NCBI GenBank assembly: GCA_024639745.1
Contig: JAHEHW010000011.1
Coordinates: 1 to 13,306 of the forward strand
From: Salaquimonas sp.
GTDB taxonomy: Bacteria > Pseudomonadota > Alphaproteobacteria > Rhizobiales > Rhizobiaceae
Direction: 5' to 3'
Length of the DNA stretch: 13,306 nt
The notes under the pieces were generated by a model. The model worked only from the letters and a program-made list of their open reading frames with translations, did not search any database and was not told where the DNA came from. Of this stretch, positions 6,872 through 13,306 are shown one piece after another; the first letter of the stretch is position 1; each line of letters opens with the position of its first letter. The position numbers and the translations under genes are program-made.

Positions 6872-7740
6872 ACCCAGCACCGTCCGTCATTCTTTTTACC
6901 GTCGCCTCGGGCGCAGGGTTTGGCATGCTCGCAATGCTTGGGGCGGGTATGCCGTCGCCCACCGGATGGGCCGCATTTTTGCTTTTCAGTCTTGCCTATC
7001 TTCTGGCAGTTGGCGGTCTCGCGGCCTCGGCCTTTCACCTCGCCAATCCGAAGAACGCCGTAAAGGCATTCAGCCAATGGCGCAGTTCCTGGCTATCCAG
7101 GGAAGCGATCCTGGCAATTGCCGCGCTTTTGGTGAGTGCCGTGAATGCTTTCTCATCGGTGTTCTTCGAGACCGTGCTGCCGGTATTCGGTTGGGTGGGC
7201 AGTCTGCTGTCGATTGGCACTGTGCTGGCGACGGGGATGATCTATGCGCAGCTGCGCGCAGTTCCGCGCTGGAATTCCCCGCTGACACCGGCGCTTTTCC
7301 TGGCGGCCTCGCTCTCGGCAGGTGCCTTGCTGACGGGCCAGCCGATCTTTGCCGTATTCGGACTTCTGATGTATGCGGCACTGCAACTGGCGGTCTGGGT
7401 TCATGGCGATGAGGCTTTCCCAAGAAGCGGGTCGACTTCTTCAACCGCGACCGGGATCGAGGCTGAACATGTCAGTCTCTTCGAAGCGCCGCATACGGGC
7501 AGCAATTATCTATTGAAGGAAATGGTTTTCCGGATTGGCCGAAAACACGCTAGCCGCTTGCGGGTGATCGCGCTATCGGCAGCAATCGCTATTCCTTTGA
7601 TCATTTTGTTCATTTCCACCAGCCTGCCCGCGTTGTTCCTCGCCGGCATTGTTCATCTGTGTGGCATGGTGGTAGCCCGGTGGCTCTTCTTTGCCGAGGC
7701 CGAACATGTAGTCGGGCTGTACTATGGAAGAAATGCCTGA
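6868..7740 (+). CDS. soeC: DmsC-family membrane anchor subunit, SoeC-like
   Basis: The start is the GTG at 6868, which overlaps the soeB stop (GTGA, 4 bp) and has GGAG 8 nt upstream. An ATG at 6838 would add ten polar residues before NPAPSVILFT, where the family normally starts. The 290-residue protein has about eight hydrophobic segments (roughly 7-27, 34-57, 79-99, 106-126, 138-156, 159-178, 233-250, 253-274). The conserved loop HLANPKNAVKAFSQWRSSW (57-75), then LSRE, is the hallmark of DmsC-type anchors in soe operons. It should hold the SoeAB dimer on the cytoplasmic membrane face and exchange electrons with quinone. A hydrophilic insertion lies at about 180-230. The gene ends 11 bp before the convergent ThDP-enzyme gene. 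Confidence 0.85.
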   Translation: MNPAPSVILFTVASGAGFGMLAMLGAGMPSPTGWAAFLLFSLAYLLAVGGLAASAFHLANPKNAVKAFSQWRSSWLSREAILAIAALLVSAVNAFSSVFFETVLPVFGWVGSLLSIGTVLATGMIYAQLRAVPRWNSPLTPALFLAASLSAGALLTGQPIFAVFGLLMYAALQLAVWVHGDEAFPRSGSTSSTATGIEAEHVSLFEAPHTGSNYLLKEMVFRIGRKHASRLRVIALSAAIAIPLIILFISTSLPALFLAGIVHLCGMVVARWLFFAEAEHVVGLYYGRNA

Positions 7741-7751
7741 AGTTCGATGTT

Positions 7752-9335
7752 CTAGTGTGCCGAGGGTGCCGGCAAGCCCTCGATCAGCACATTGACGCAG
7801 GCGGGCTTGCCGCTATTGATGGCGCGATCAATCGCCGGTGTCAGATCTGCAGTCGTCGTTACATACTCGCCGTGCCCGCCCAGGGCCTCGGCTACGAGAT
7901 CGTAGCGTGCGGCCCCGAGCTCGCAGCCATGTAGTCTCGCAGTGCCGTAGTTCCGAAGCTGGATCTGGTATTCTGCATTCCAACGCTGATCATTGCCGAC
8001 GATAATGACAAATGGCAGTTTCTCGCGCACCGCCGTTTCGAACTCCGCTAGATGAAATCCGATCGATCCATCGCCGGATAGCGCGATTACCTGTGAGTCG
8101 GGAAAACCGGTCTTCGCTCCTGCGGCATAAGGCAGGCCGCCGCCGATCGCTCCCGAAACGCCATTGATGACCCGTCTGCCGCAGCGCACCAGAGCCTGAG
8201 CCCATTGACCGATTTCGCCGCCGTCGGAAATGAAAATAGGGTCTTTAACGGACGCCACGCTATCAGCGATTGCGTGACAGAGATCGATTGAACTGATTGC
8301 GCCGTTTTCTGCGGGACTGACCGGACAGACAGGCACGGTCAAACCGGCCACATGCTCCTGCCAGCCGGTCCGATCCTGATGAACCGCGGCTTGCAACAAC
8401 GCCTTGGCCATTTGCCCCGGATTCGAATTAACGCCCGCAATAAGCCGATCATCGAGATTCCGTTTCGCACGCTCCAGCTCATCGGTATCGCTGTCGACCA
8501 CGATCCAGCCGGCATTTCCCGCACCGAACCCTGTGGTGAAATCGATCTTCTTGCCGAGCGTAACAATAAGGTCTGCCGCTTCCACAGCATCGCGAAGGCG
8601 GCCGAGCGAAGGGTCGTTCAGCCCGCGAGGGCTTTCCATAGCCAGCACCGGCGCACCGGTCGCGATGCGAAGCTTTTCCTGAAGGCCAGGTGCACGCGTC
8701 GCGTTGAAGCGTGGACCGAGCAGTATCAGTGGCTTTTGCGATTGAATGAGTTGTTCGGCCAAAGTGACGAGGGACTGCTCCGAAGCTTCTTTTCGCTTCG
8801 GCGAAGACCAGTCGCCCTCCGGCACGTCAATTGCGCCGGCATCCGCATTTAAGACATCGAAAGGCAGAGACAGGTGCACTGGTCCCGGTCGGTCCGAGAG
8901 CGCTTTGCGGATTGCTTCCGCTGTCATTCTGCCAAGCTCTTGGACAGACAAGACGCGGTCGGAGTCCTTCGTCACCGCCCGCGTAATGGCCGGCTGACAT
9001 ATCTCCTGGAACGCGCCTTTGCCATCCTGCCCGACAGGGCTGTCACCCGAAAGAAGGAGTAAAGGTGTTTCAGACGCACTCGCGGAAAGAAGCGCGCCTG
9101 GCGTATTCGCCAGCCCTCCGCCTGCGGTCACCAGAGCCACACCGATCTTGCCGGTCAATTGCGCATATGCCTCCGCCATGAAAACCGCTGCTGCTTCATG
9201 GCGAGTATGCGTGATCGAAATGCCGGTATCCATGCAGGCATCGAAAATCGGCATGATCTGATTGCCGGAAAGGCCAAAGATGCGATCGACACATGCTGCT
9301 TTCAGCGTCGATACAAGCAAGTCTGCGCCGCGCAT
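7752..9335 (-). CDS. Thiamine-diphosphate-dependent enzyme, acetolactate-synthase-like superfamily
   Basis: This 527-residue protein has the three-domain architecture of ThDP decarboxylases and acetohydroxyacid synthases. The N-terminal pyrimidine-binding domain contains the catalytic Glu47 (TRHEAAAVFMA). The middle domain spans about 190-320. The C-terminal domain has DGGEIGQW (371-378) and the cofactor motif GDGS (421-424), ending at Asn448 (VGNDQRW). The retained Glu argues against glyoxylate carboligase. The protein is shorter than typical sulfoacetaldehyde acetyltransferase (Xsc, near 600 residues) and I see no specific signature for oxalyl-CoA decarboxylase, so the substrate is open. 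Probably it cleaves or condenses a 2-oxo acid. Its ATG overlaps the tctA stop by one base (TGATG), so its translation is coupled to the transporter, implying it acts on the imported compound or a product. Confidence 0.85.
   Translation of the reverse strand: MRGADLLVSTLKAACVDRIFGLSGNQIMPIFDACMDTGISITHTRHEAAAVFMAEAYAQLTGKIGVALVTAGGGLANTPGALLSASASETPLLLLSGDSPVGQDGKGAFQEICQPAITRAVTKDSDRVLSVQELGRMTAEAIRKALSDRPGPVHLSLPFDVLNADAGAIDVPEGDWSSPKRKEASEQSLVTLAEQLIQSQKPLILLGPRFNATRAPGLQEKLRIATGAPVLAMESPRGLNDPSLGRLRDAVEAADLIVTLGKKIDFTTGFGAGNAGWIVVDSDTDELERAKRNLDDRLIAGVNSNPGQMAKALLQAAVHQDRTGWQEHVAGLTVPVCPVSPAENGAISSIDLCHAIADSVASVKDPIFISDGGEIGQWAQALVRCGRRVINGVSGAIGGGLPYAAGAKTGFPDSQVIALSGDGSIGFHLAEFETAVREKLPFVIIVGNDQRWNAEYQIQLRNYGTARLHGCELGAARYDLVAEALGGHGEYVTTTADLTPAIDRAINSGKPACVNVLIEGLPAPSAH
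7757..7790 (+). terminator. Possible hairpin terminator after soeC, inside the end of the convergent gene
   Basis: CGAGGG (7761-7766) and CCCTCG (7777-7782) form inverted arms around a GC-rich 10-nt spacer, and GTGC (7757-7760) with GCAC (7787-7790) can extend it with a bulge. It begins 17 bp after the soeC stop, so it could slow soe transcription. No T-run follows and the bases are also codons of the ThDP enzyme, so chance is a real alternative. Confidence 0.25.
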
Positions 9336-10852
9336 CAGGAGTCATCTCCGGCGTTTCCGACCAATCGACGATTGCGGGTATTGGACATGGCGAGGCGGAC
9401 GATTGCAATGACGGTGAGAGCCGTTGCCGCCCAGAAAAACCATGTAATGGGGCCGCGGAAGAGAATGGTCCAGTTACTGCCGGACATCAGCATGGCCTGT
9501 CGAAAATTGTCTTCAAGTAGCGGGCCCAGGATGAAGGCGATAAGAAATGGCGCGGCGGGAATATGGTAGCGCATCATGAAATACCCGACCCAACCCATCA
9601 CGAACATTACGCCGACATCGAAGATATTGTTGTTCACGGCATAAACACCGTAAATGCAGAGCACGAGAACCGCCGGCATGAGAATCCGCTTGGGAATATC
9701 GGCCACATATTTGAAACCGCGGATCGCCGCGCTTCCGATGAAAAACAGAAAGATCGAACTGACGATCAGCCCGATGAAGAGTCCGTAGATGATGTCCACA
9801 TTGAGCACAAACATCATCGGCCCGGGTTGCAATCCATGGATCATGAAAGCACCGATGATGATAGCCGTGATCACGTCGCCCGGCACGCCAAGGGCCAGCA
9901 GCGGAATGAGGGTTGCGCCCGCGACGCCGTTGTTCCCGGCTTCCGATGCCGCGACGCCCTCGACCTCGCCCTTGCCGAAATTTAACTTGTTGGGCGAATT
10001 CCGCCGAGCTTCAGAATAACTCAGAAAAGCTGACGGGGCGGCGCCGATTCCGGGGATCGATCCCATGAAAACACCGATCAGGCTGCCGCGTACGATCGAT
10101 TTGAAACATCTCCGGTAATCGGCGAAGGTGACCCACTCGTTCCCAAGGGAACGTGCCTTGCCAAGATGGGCAGTGGGATGCCAGGCCATGGCGAGCACTT
10201 CGGGAATTGCGAAAAGACCGATCAGGACTGCAATGAAATTCAGCCCGCCCATCAGATTCGGATCGCCGAAGGTAAAGCGGTTGGTGCCGTAGACGAGATC
10301 GAGCCCGACCGTGGCCAGCAATAGTCCAAGCATGGCTGAAAGAGCGCCCCGCAAGAGACTGTCGCCCGATACGCCGGCAATGATGGTGAGCGAAAACAGG
10401 ATCAGCGTGAAGAATTCCGGCGGCCCAAAACTGAGCGCGAACGAAGCAAGCCACCCGGCAAAGACGATGAGTGAAAGATTGGAGATGACGTCGGCTGTGC
10501 AGGAGGCCCATAGCGCCATGCCGAGCGCGCGGCCCGCTTCACCCTTTTCTGCCATCGGGTAGCCGTCGAGGATGGTGGCAGAAGAGGCCGGCGTGCCCGG
10601 GGTCTTGATCAGAATCGCCGGAATGGAGCCGCCAAAAATACCCCCCTTGTAAACGCCGAGCAGCAGCAGGATTCCGGTGATTGGCTGCATTGAAAAAGTA
10701 AAGGGCAGGGTCAGCGCGACAGCCATCGTTGCGGACATGCCCGGGATGGCGCCGCCGATCACCCCAATCGCCACCCCAACCGCCAGCGCCAGAAACGCTT
10801 CGATATGGCCGACCACGGAAAGGCCTGCCATCAGGCTGTCGGTAAAGCTCAT
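9335..10852 (-). CDS. tctA: Tripartite tricarboxylate transporter, large permease subunit TctA
   Basis: The start is the ATG at 10852-10850, overlapping the tctB stop by 4 bp (ATGA). The frame extends further upstream to 11086, but that part is arginine/cysteine-rich and lies entirely inside tctB. The 505-residue protein is highly hydrophobic with about 11-12 membrane segments. It carries the family landmarks GGAIPGMSATMAVALTLPF (near 30-50), FGGSIPAILIKTPGTPAS, and a mirrored second-half GSIPGIGAAPSAFLSYSEAR followed by EGVAASEAGNNGVAG and LALGVPG. These two PG-containing loops form the central pore of TctA. It works with TctB and a periplasmic TctC protein to import carboxylates, driven by the ion gradient. 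The substrate is set mainly by TctC and is not readable here. Confidence 0.93.
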   Translation of the reverse strand: MSFTDSLMAGLSVVGHIEAFLALAVGVAIGVIGGAIPGMSATMAVALTLPFTFSMQPITGILLLLGVYKGGIFGGSIPAILIKTPGTPASSATILDGYPMAEKGEAGRALGMALWASCTADVISNLSLIVFAGWLASFALSFGPPEFFTLILFSLTIIAGVSGDSLLRGALSAMLGLLLATVGLDLVYGTNRFTFGDPNLMGGLNFIAVLIGLFAIPEVLAMAWHPTAHLGKARSLGNEWVTFADYRRCFKSIVRGSLIGVFMGSIPGIGAAPSAFLSYSEARRNSPNKLNFGKGEVEGVAASEAGNNGVAGATLIPLLALGVPGDVITAIIIGAFMIHGLQPGPMMFVLNVDIIYGLFIGLIVSSIFLFFIGSAAIRGFKYVADIPKRILMPAVLVLCIYGVYAVNNNIFDVGVMFVMGWVGYFMMRYHIPAAPFLIAFILGPLLEDNFRQAMLMSGSNWTILFRGPITWFFWAATALTVIAIVRLAMSNTRNRRLVGNAGDDS

Positions 10853-11340
10853 GGCAATCTCACGAAATGGCCCTGCGGGATCGCAACGCCTGCGACATGG
10901 GCAAAGAAGGCGTAAAGCACCAGCGGCACAATGACGGCGCAAATCACGGCTGCAACCGGGTGGCGGGTCCTGTACAGGAATGCCATCGCAACGAAGCACA
11001 GCATGCAGGTCCAGACCATTCCGAGCCTTGGCAGAAGCAGCATTGTAGCAACCATGATTATGGCGGCCCCAACCAGGCGAAGCCATGCGTTTTGGGGATC
11101 TTCGATTGGCTCGTTCAACGGTTCATCGGTTTCGGGTTCCCGGAAACCGGCGGCGATAAGCGCTAAGCCGACAAGGGCCGTAATCGTGCCCAGCGTGTAG
11201 GGCCAGAACAGCGGCGATAAAATGATATTGGAAACATTGCTGGGTGCGGAAACCCAGGTGGGGATCGCTGCCAGAACCAGAAAAACCGCTGCAATGCATG
11301 CGCCGATGCCAAGTTGCAATTGGATGCTGCGATTCGTCAA
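10849..11340 (-). CDS. tctB: Tripartite tricarboxylate transporter, small permease subunit TctB
   Basis: The 163-residue protein has about four hydrophobic segments (roughly 10-29, 42-63, 87-107, 124-147), separated by an acidic loop rich in Glu and Pro (about 66-84). This is the usual TctB layout; sequence conservation in this family is low, so the call leans on size, topology and position between tctC and tctA. The best start is TTG (11340-11338): a strong GGAGGGG site lies about 5 nt upstream, no ATG or GTG is available in frame nearby, and the next in-frame Met is far inside the protein. The rare start codon would lower its output relative to the binding protein, adding to the hairpin just upstream. 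The 3' end overlaps tctA by 4 bp. Confidence 0.85.
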   Translation of the reverse strand: MTNRSIQLQLGIGACIAAVFLVLAAIPTWVSAPSNVSNIILSPLFWPYTLGTITALVGLALIAAGFREPETDEPLNEPIEDPQNAWLRLVGAAIIMVATMLLLPRLGMVWTCMLCFVAMAFLYRTRHPVAAVICAVIVPLVLYAFFAHVAGVAIPQGHFVRLP

Positions 11341-11358
11341 ATTCCCCTCCCAGAATGC

Positions 11359-11385
11359 GCCGCCGGACCTTGAGGGCCCGGCGAC
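11359..11385 (-). terminator. Strong intercistronic hairpin between tctC and tctB
   Basis: On the transcribed (minus) strand, arms GTCGCCGGGCC (11385-11375) and GGTCCGGCGGC (11369-11359) form an 11-bp stem, with two G-U pairs, closing a 5-nt loop. It lies 25 bp after the tctC stop and just before the tctB ribosome site. No U-run follows, so partial termination or protection of the tctC mRNA 3' end is more likely than full termination. This would let the binding protein be made in excess over the permease, as is usual for such transporters. Confidence 0.6.
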
Positions 11386-11410
11386 GTTTGGTTCTCAACG
11401 AACGCGGTGT

Positions 11411-12388
11411 TTATCCTTCGATGCGCATACCCAATTCGTCAACCAGTGCGCGGAAGGTTTCATACTGCTGCTGAATGAAGGCATTTGCCTCTTCCGGGTT
11501 CATCAGCTGAATGATCGACCCCCTCGCGGTCATCTGCTCGAGGAATTTCTCATCGGCAGTCGCTTCGGCCATCCATTCCCCCCACTTGGCGGCAACATCA
11601 TCCGGAAGGCCATCTGGACCGGCGATGCCCGTCCAGCCGACCAGCTGATTGAGTGCAGGTTTGCCGAGGTCGTTCGCGGTTGGTGCATCAAAGCCCACGA
11701 CCGGTTCTTTGGTCGTGACCATCAAGACTTTCAGCTGGTCATTGGCAACGAAACTCGCCAAAGCCGAAGAGTTGGTGCAGATAAACGTTGCAGTACCGTT
11801 CAGCACGGCAGTTGCCGCCGCGCCGCCGCCCTTGAGCGGAATATGGGTCGCTTGCGTCAGCGGATCTTCGATGCCGAACTGACGAAGTACCATCGCACCA
11901 GCCAGATGCAGCAGTGAGCCGACACCGGAGGAGCTGTAGCTTACGCCGCCCTCTTTCACCTTGGCGATCAGATCGTCCATGCTCTCGATACCCGAGGACG
12001 GATTGACTGCGCAGGCAACTGGGTTGATCTCGTAGACCGTCACGAACCGGAAATCGTCAAGCGTATAGGGCAGGGTTGCCTTCATCGCCGGATTGACTGT
12101 GTGCGAGCCGACGCGGGCAAACAGCATGGTATACCCATCCGGCTGCGCGTTCTGAACAGCAACCGATCCGGTCGCGCCGCCTGCGCCCGTGATATTCGAC
12201 ATGACCAGCGGCTGGCCCACTGCCTCGCCGAGTGGTTCGGCGATCGTCCGGGCAGAAATATCCGTTGCGCCGCCGGCGCCGTATGGAATGACCATATTGA
12301 TCGGACGTTCCGGATATTCGGCGAATGCCGAAACCGTTGTGAGTCCGAGCGCCACGGCGCTGGCCGTCAGAATCTTTTTCAACTGCAT
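11411..12388 (-). CDS. tctC: Tripartite tricarboxylate transporter, periplasmic solute-binding protein TctC (Bug family)
   Basis: The 325-residue protein begins with a Sec signal peptide: KK at 4-5, a hydrophobic core, and a cleavage site after Ala23 (SAFA, then EYPERP). The mature N-terminus YPERPINMVIPYGAGGATD (25-43) is the classic Bug/TctC start, where Pro-x-Gly-x-Gly-Gly and Asp43 help bind a carboxylate via ordered water. NITGAGGATGS and PDGYT are further family landmarks. The ATG at 12388 follows a GGGAGGAG site at 4 nt spacing, the strongest in this operon. It is the first operon gene, opposite a divergent lysR gene, so it is probably controlled by that regulator. Bug proteins bind dicarboxylates, tricarboxylates, aromatic acids, and in some bacteria the system is proposed for sulfonated acids; the ligand cannot be read from sequence. 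Confidence 0.93.
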   Translation of the reverse strand: MQLKKILTASAVALGLTTVSAFAEYPERPINMVIPYGAGGATDISARTIAEPLGEAVGQPLVMSNITGAGGATGSVAVQNAQPDGYTMLFARVGSHTVNPAMKATLPYTLDDFRFVTVYEINPVACAVNPSSGIESMDDLIAKVKEGGVSYSSSGVGSLLHLAGAMVLRQFGIEDPLTQATHIPLKGGGAAATAVLNGTATFICTNSSALASFVANDQLKVLMVTTKEPVVGFDAPTANDLGKPALNQLVGWTGIAGPDGLPDDVAAKWGEWMAEATADEKFLEQMTARGSIIQLMNPEEANAFIQQQYETFRALVDELGMRIEG

Positions 12389-12461
12389 GCTACTCCTCCC
12401 TTTGGTGAAACCGAAATACCCGGATGGCCAACTTCCTCCTCAGGCCATCTGGACATGCTTC

Positions 12462-12489
12462 CGTATACCTTTAAGGTCAGCTTAATCAA
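12462..12489 (-). promoter_or_regulatory. Candidate sigma70-type promoter of the tct operon
   Basis: On the minus strand, TTGATT (12489-12484) and TATACG (12467-12462) are separated by 16 bp. Transcription would start near 12455, about 65 bp before the tctC ATG. Position and spacing fit well and the hexamers are moderately good. Confidence 0.4.
12471..12485. promoter_or_regulatory. TTAAG-N5-CTTAA dyad over the tct promoter
   Basis: TTAAG (12471-12475) and CTTAA (12481-12485) are perfect inverted arms containing a symmetric T-N11-A (12472 and 12484), the LysR-box form. The dyad lies between and partly over the predicted -35 and -10 elements, so binding there would repress or be the activation-site contact of the LysR protein. 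It is short and AT-rich, so chance is possible. Confidence 0.3.
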
Positions 12490-12511
12490 AGCAAGAAAGC
12501 ATTACAATGTC

Positions 12512-12528
12512 CGTTACGAACGCTAACG
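12512..12528. promoter_or_regulatory. Candidate LysR recognition box between lysR and tctC
   Basis: CGTTA (12512-12516) and TAACG (12524-12528) are perfect inverted arms with a 7-bp spacer and a symmetric T-N11-A (12514 and 12526). The centre is about 65 bp upstream of the predicted tctC transcription start, the usual place for a LysR recognition site. It also lies just before the lysR ATG at 12545, which fits autorepression. Confidence 0.5.
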
Positions 12529-12544
12529 TTATCTCTTTTCGGCG

Positions 12545-13306
12545 ATGAGTATCCGCCTGCTCAAGACGCTCATTGCCGTCGATGATCACAAGACCTTCAG
12601 CGCGGCCGCCGATGCGGTTCACGTAACCCATGCGGCTGTCAGTCAGCAGATGCGCGCGCTTGAAGAGGAATGGTCCATCCAACTCTTCGATCGTTCCAAG
12701 CGTCCTCCGGAACTGACGCCAACCGGGCGGGCGATTGTTGCGAAAGCGAGAGAAGTGGTGCGCGCCTATGATAATATCGTACCTTCCGTAATCGGGGAGC
12801 GGCGGATTGAAGGTGAAGTAACGCTGGGTGCCTTGCCGACAACGCTGACCGGGCTTGCTCCGCTGGCGATCTCGCTGTTGAAACGCGAACAGGCTGCCCT
12901 GCACGTGCAGGTATTTCCAGGTCTGACGGATTCGCTGATAGCCCAGGTCGTGCGCGGCACCCTTGACGCGGCGATCGTCACAAGGCCGTTGACGGTTCCC
13001 GCCGAAATCGAGTGCCGCCCGATCGCGCTCGAACCGCTCCAGCTTGTAGCCTCCCTTGCGACAACAAGCGCGGATCCGCTTCACCTTCTGGCGACGGAGC
13101 CCTTCATCCGCTTCAAGCGAGATGCCGTTGTCGGTCAGATGATCGAGGCCTGGCTCCAGCAGAAAAAGATCCGTGTGAAGGAAAGCATGGAGCTCGAGGG
13201 GCTTGAAGCGATTTCCAGCATGGTATTCGCAAATCTAGGTGTGTCCATCGTTCCAAGCCGCTGTGTCGCAGCATTCAGTCCATTGCCTCTCAAGCGTCTC
13301 TCCCTC
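12545..13306 (+). CDS. LysR-type transcriptional regulator (C-terminus cut by window edge)
   Basis: The frame opens at the ATG at 12545 (a stop lies in frame at 12524) and runs off the window, giving 254 residues of the roughly 290-310 usual. The N-terminal winged helix-turn-helix is clear: TFSAAADAVHVTHAAVSQQM (17-36), then RALEEEWSIQLFDRS and LTPTGRAIV (57-65). A long linker helix follows, then the periplasmic-binding-protein-like effector domain from about residue 90 (GEVTLGALPTT), including LDAAIVTRPL and a later GLEAISSMV/NLGVSIVPS segment. It is divergent from tctC with 156 bp between, the standard arrangement for a LysR activator of its neighbour, and a T-N11-A dyad lies in that gap. 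The effector is probably the transported acid or a breakdown product. The ribosome site is weak. Confidence 0.92.
   Translation, partial: MSIRLLKTLIAVDDHKTFSAAADAVHVTHAAVSQQMRALEEEWSIQLFDRSKRPPELTPTGRAIVAKAREVVRAYDNIVPSVIGERRIEGEVTLGALPTTLTGLAPLAISLLKREQAALHVQVFPGLTDSLIAQVVRGTLDAAIVTRPLTVPAEIECRPIALEPLQLVASLATTSADPLHLLATEPFIRFKRDAVVGQMIEAWLQQKKIRVKESMELEGLEAISSMVFANLGVSIVPSRCVAAFSPLPLKRLSL

Noticed and set aside
7752..9335. Naming the ThDP enzyme as Xsc, glyoxylate carboligase or IlvB
   Set aside because: It is shorter than Xsc, retains the Glu that glyoxylate carboligase lacks, and has no partner small subunit (IlvN) nearby; no specific signature supports any of the three names.
10853..11086. 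Longer N-terminus for TctA
   Set aside because: The added residues are Arg/Cys-rich, unlike TctA, and lie wholly within tctB; the ATG at 10852 overlaps the tctB stop as ATGA.
1..13306. Mobile elements, CRISPR arrays, tRNA or rRNA genes, defence islands
   Set aside because: No transposase, integrase, regularly spaced repeats, tRNA-like fold or nuclease/toxin gene cluster could be found; the only nuclease-fold gene is the common DUF188 protein.

Overview
The window (13,306 bp, moderately GC-rich) reads as part of a proteobacterial chromosome. The molybdoenzyme subunits, the tripartite tricarboxylate transporter and the gene style most resemble Alphaproteobacteria, probably Hyphomicrobiales or Rhodobacterales. 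That placement is inferred from protein flavour only. I see no rRNA, tRNA, CRISPR array, insertion sequence or phage gene. Twelve protein genes are visible; the first and last run off the window.

Left block (1-2927): a partial isocitrate/isopropylmalate-type dehydrogenase gene on the minus strand is divergent from a plus-strand pair encoding a metallo-beta-lactamase-fold lactonase-like hydrolase and a class I SAM-dependent methyltransferase. The 219 bp between the divergent genes holds a perfect 14-bp palindrome. A minus-strand pair follows: a RidA-family protein, then a YaiI/DUF188 protein.

Middle block (2928-7740): a 412-bp gene-free stretch carries several inverted repeats and leads into three tightly overlapping plus-strand genes. 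These encode a cytoplasmic-type molybdopterin oxidoreductase, a four-cluster [4Fe-4S] protein and a DmsC-type membrane anchor. The set best matches the sulfite-oxidising enzyme SoeABC, although the large subunit is often auto-annotated as formate dehydrogenase. The 5' leader could be a structured regulatory RNA.

Right block (7752-13306): a minus-strand operon encodes a TctC-type periplasmic binding protein, TctB and TctA permease subunits, and a thiamine-diphosphate enzyme of the acetolactate-synthase superfamily. The last three genes are joined by 4-bp and 1-bp overlaps. A LysR-type regulator diverges from tctC, and their intergenic region holds a T-N11-A dyad and a plausible tctC promoter. 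The likely logic is that LysR senses a carboxylate or related anion, the Tct system imports it and the ThDP enzyme acts on it or a product. The convergent soeABC genes could dispose of sulfite if the substrate is a sulfonate, but nothing in the sequence proves that link.
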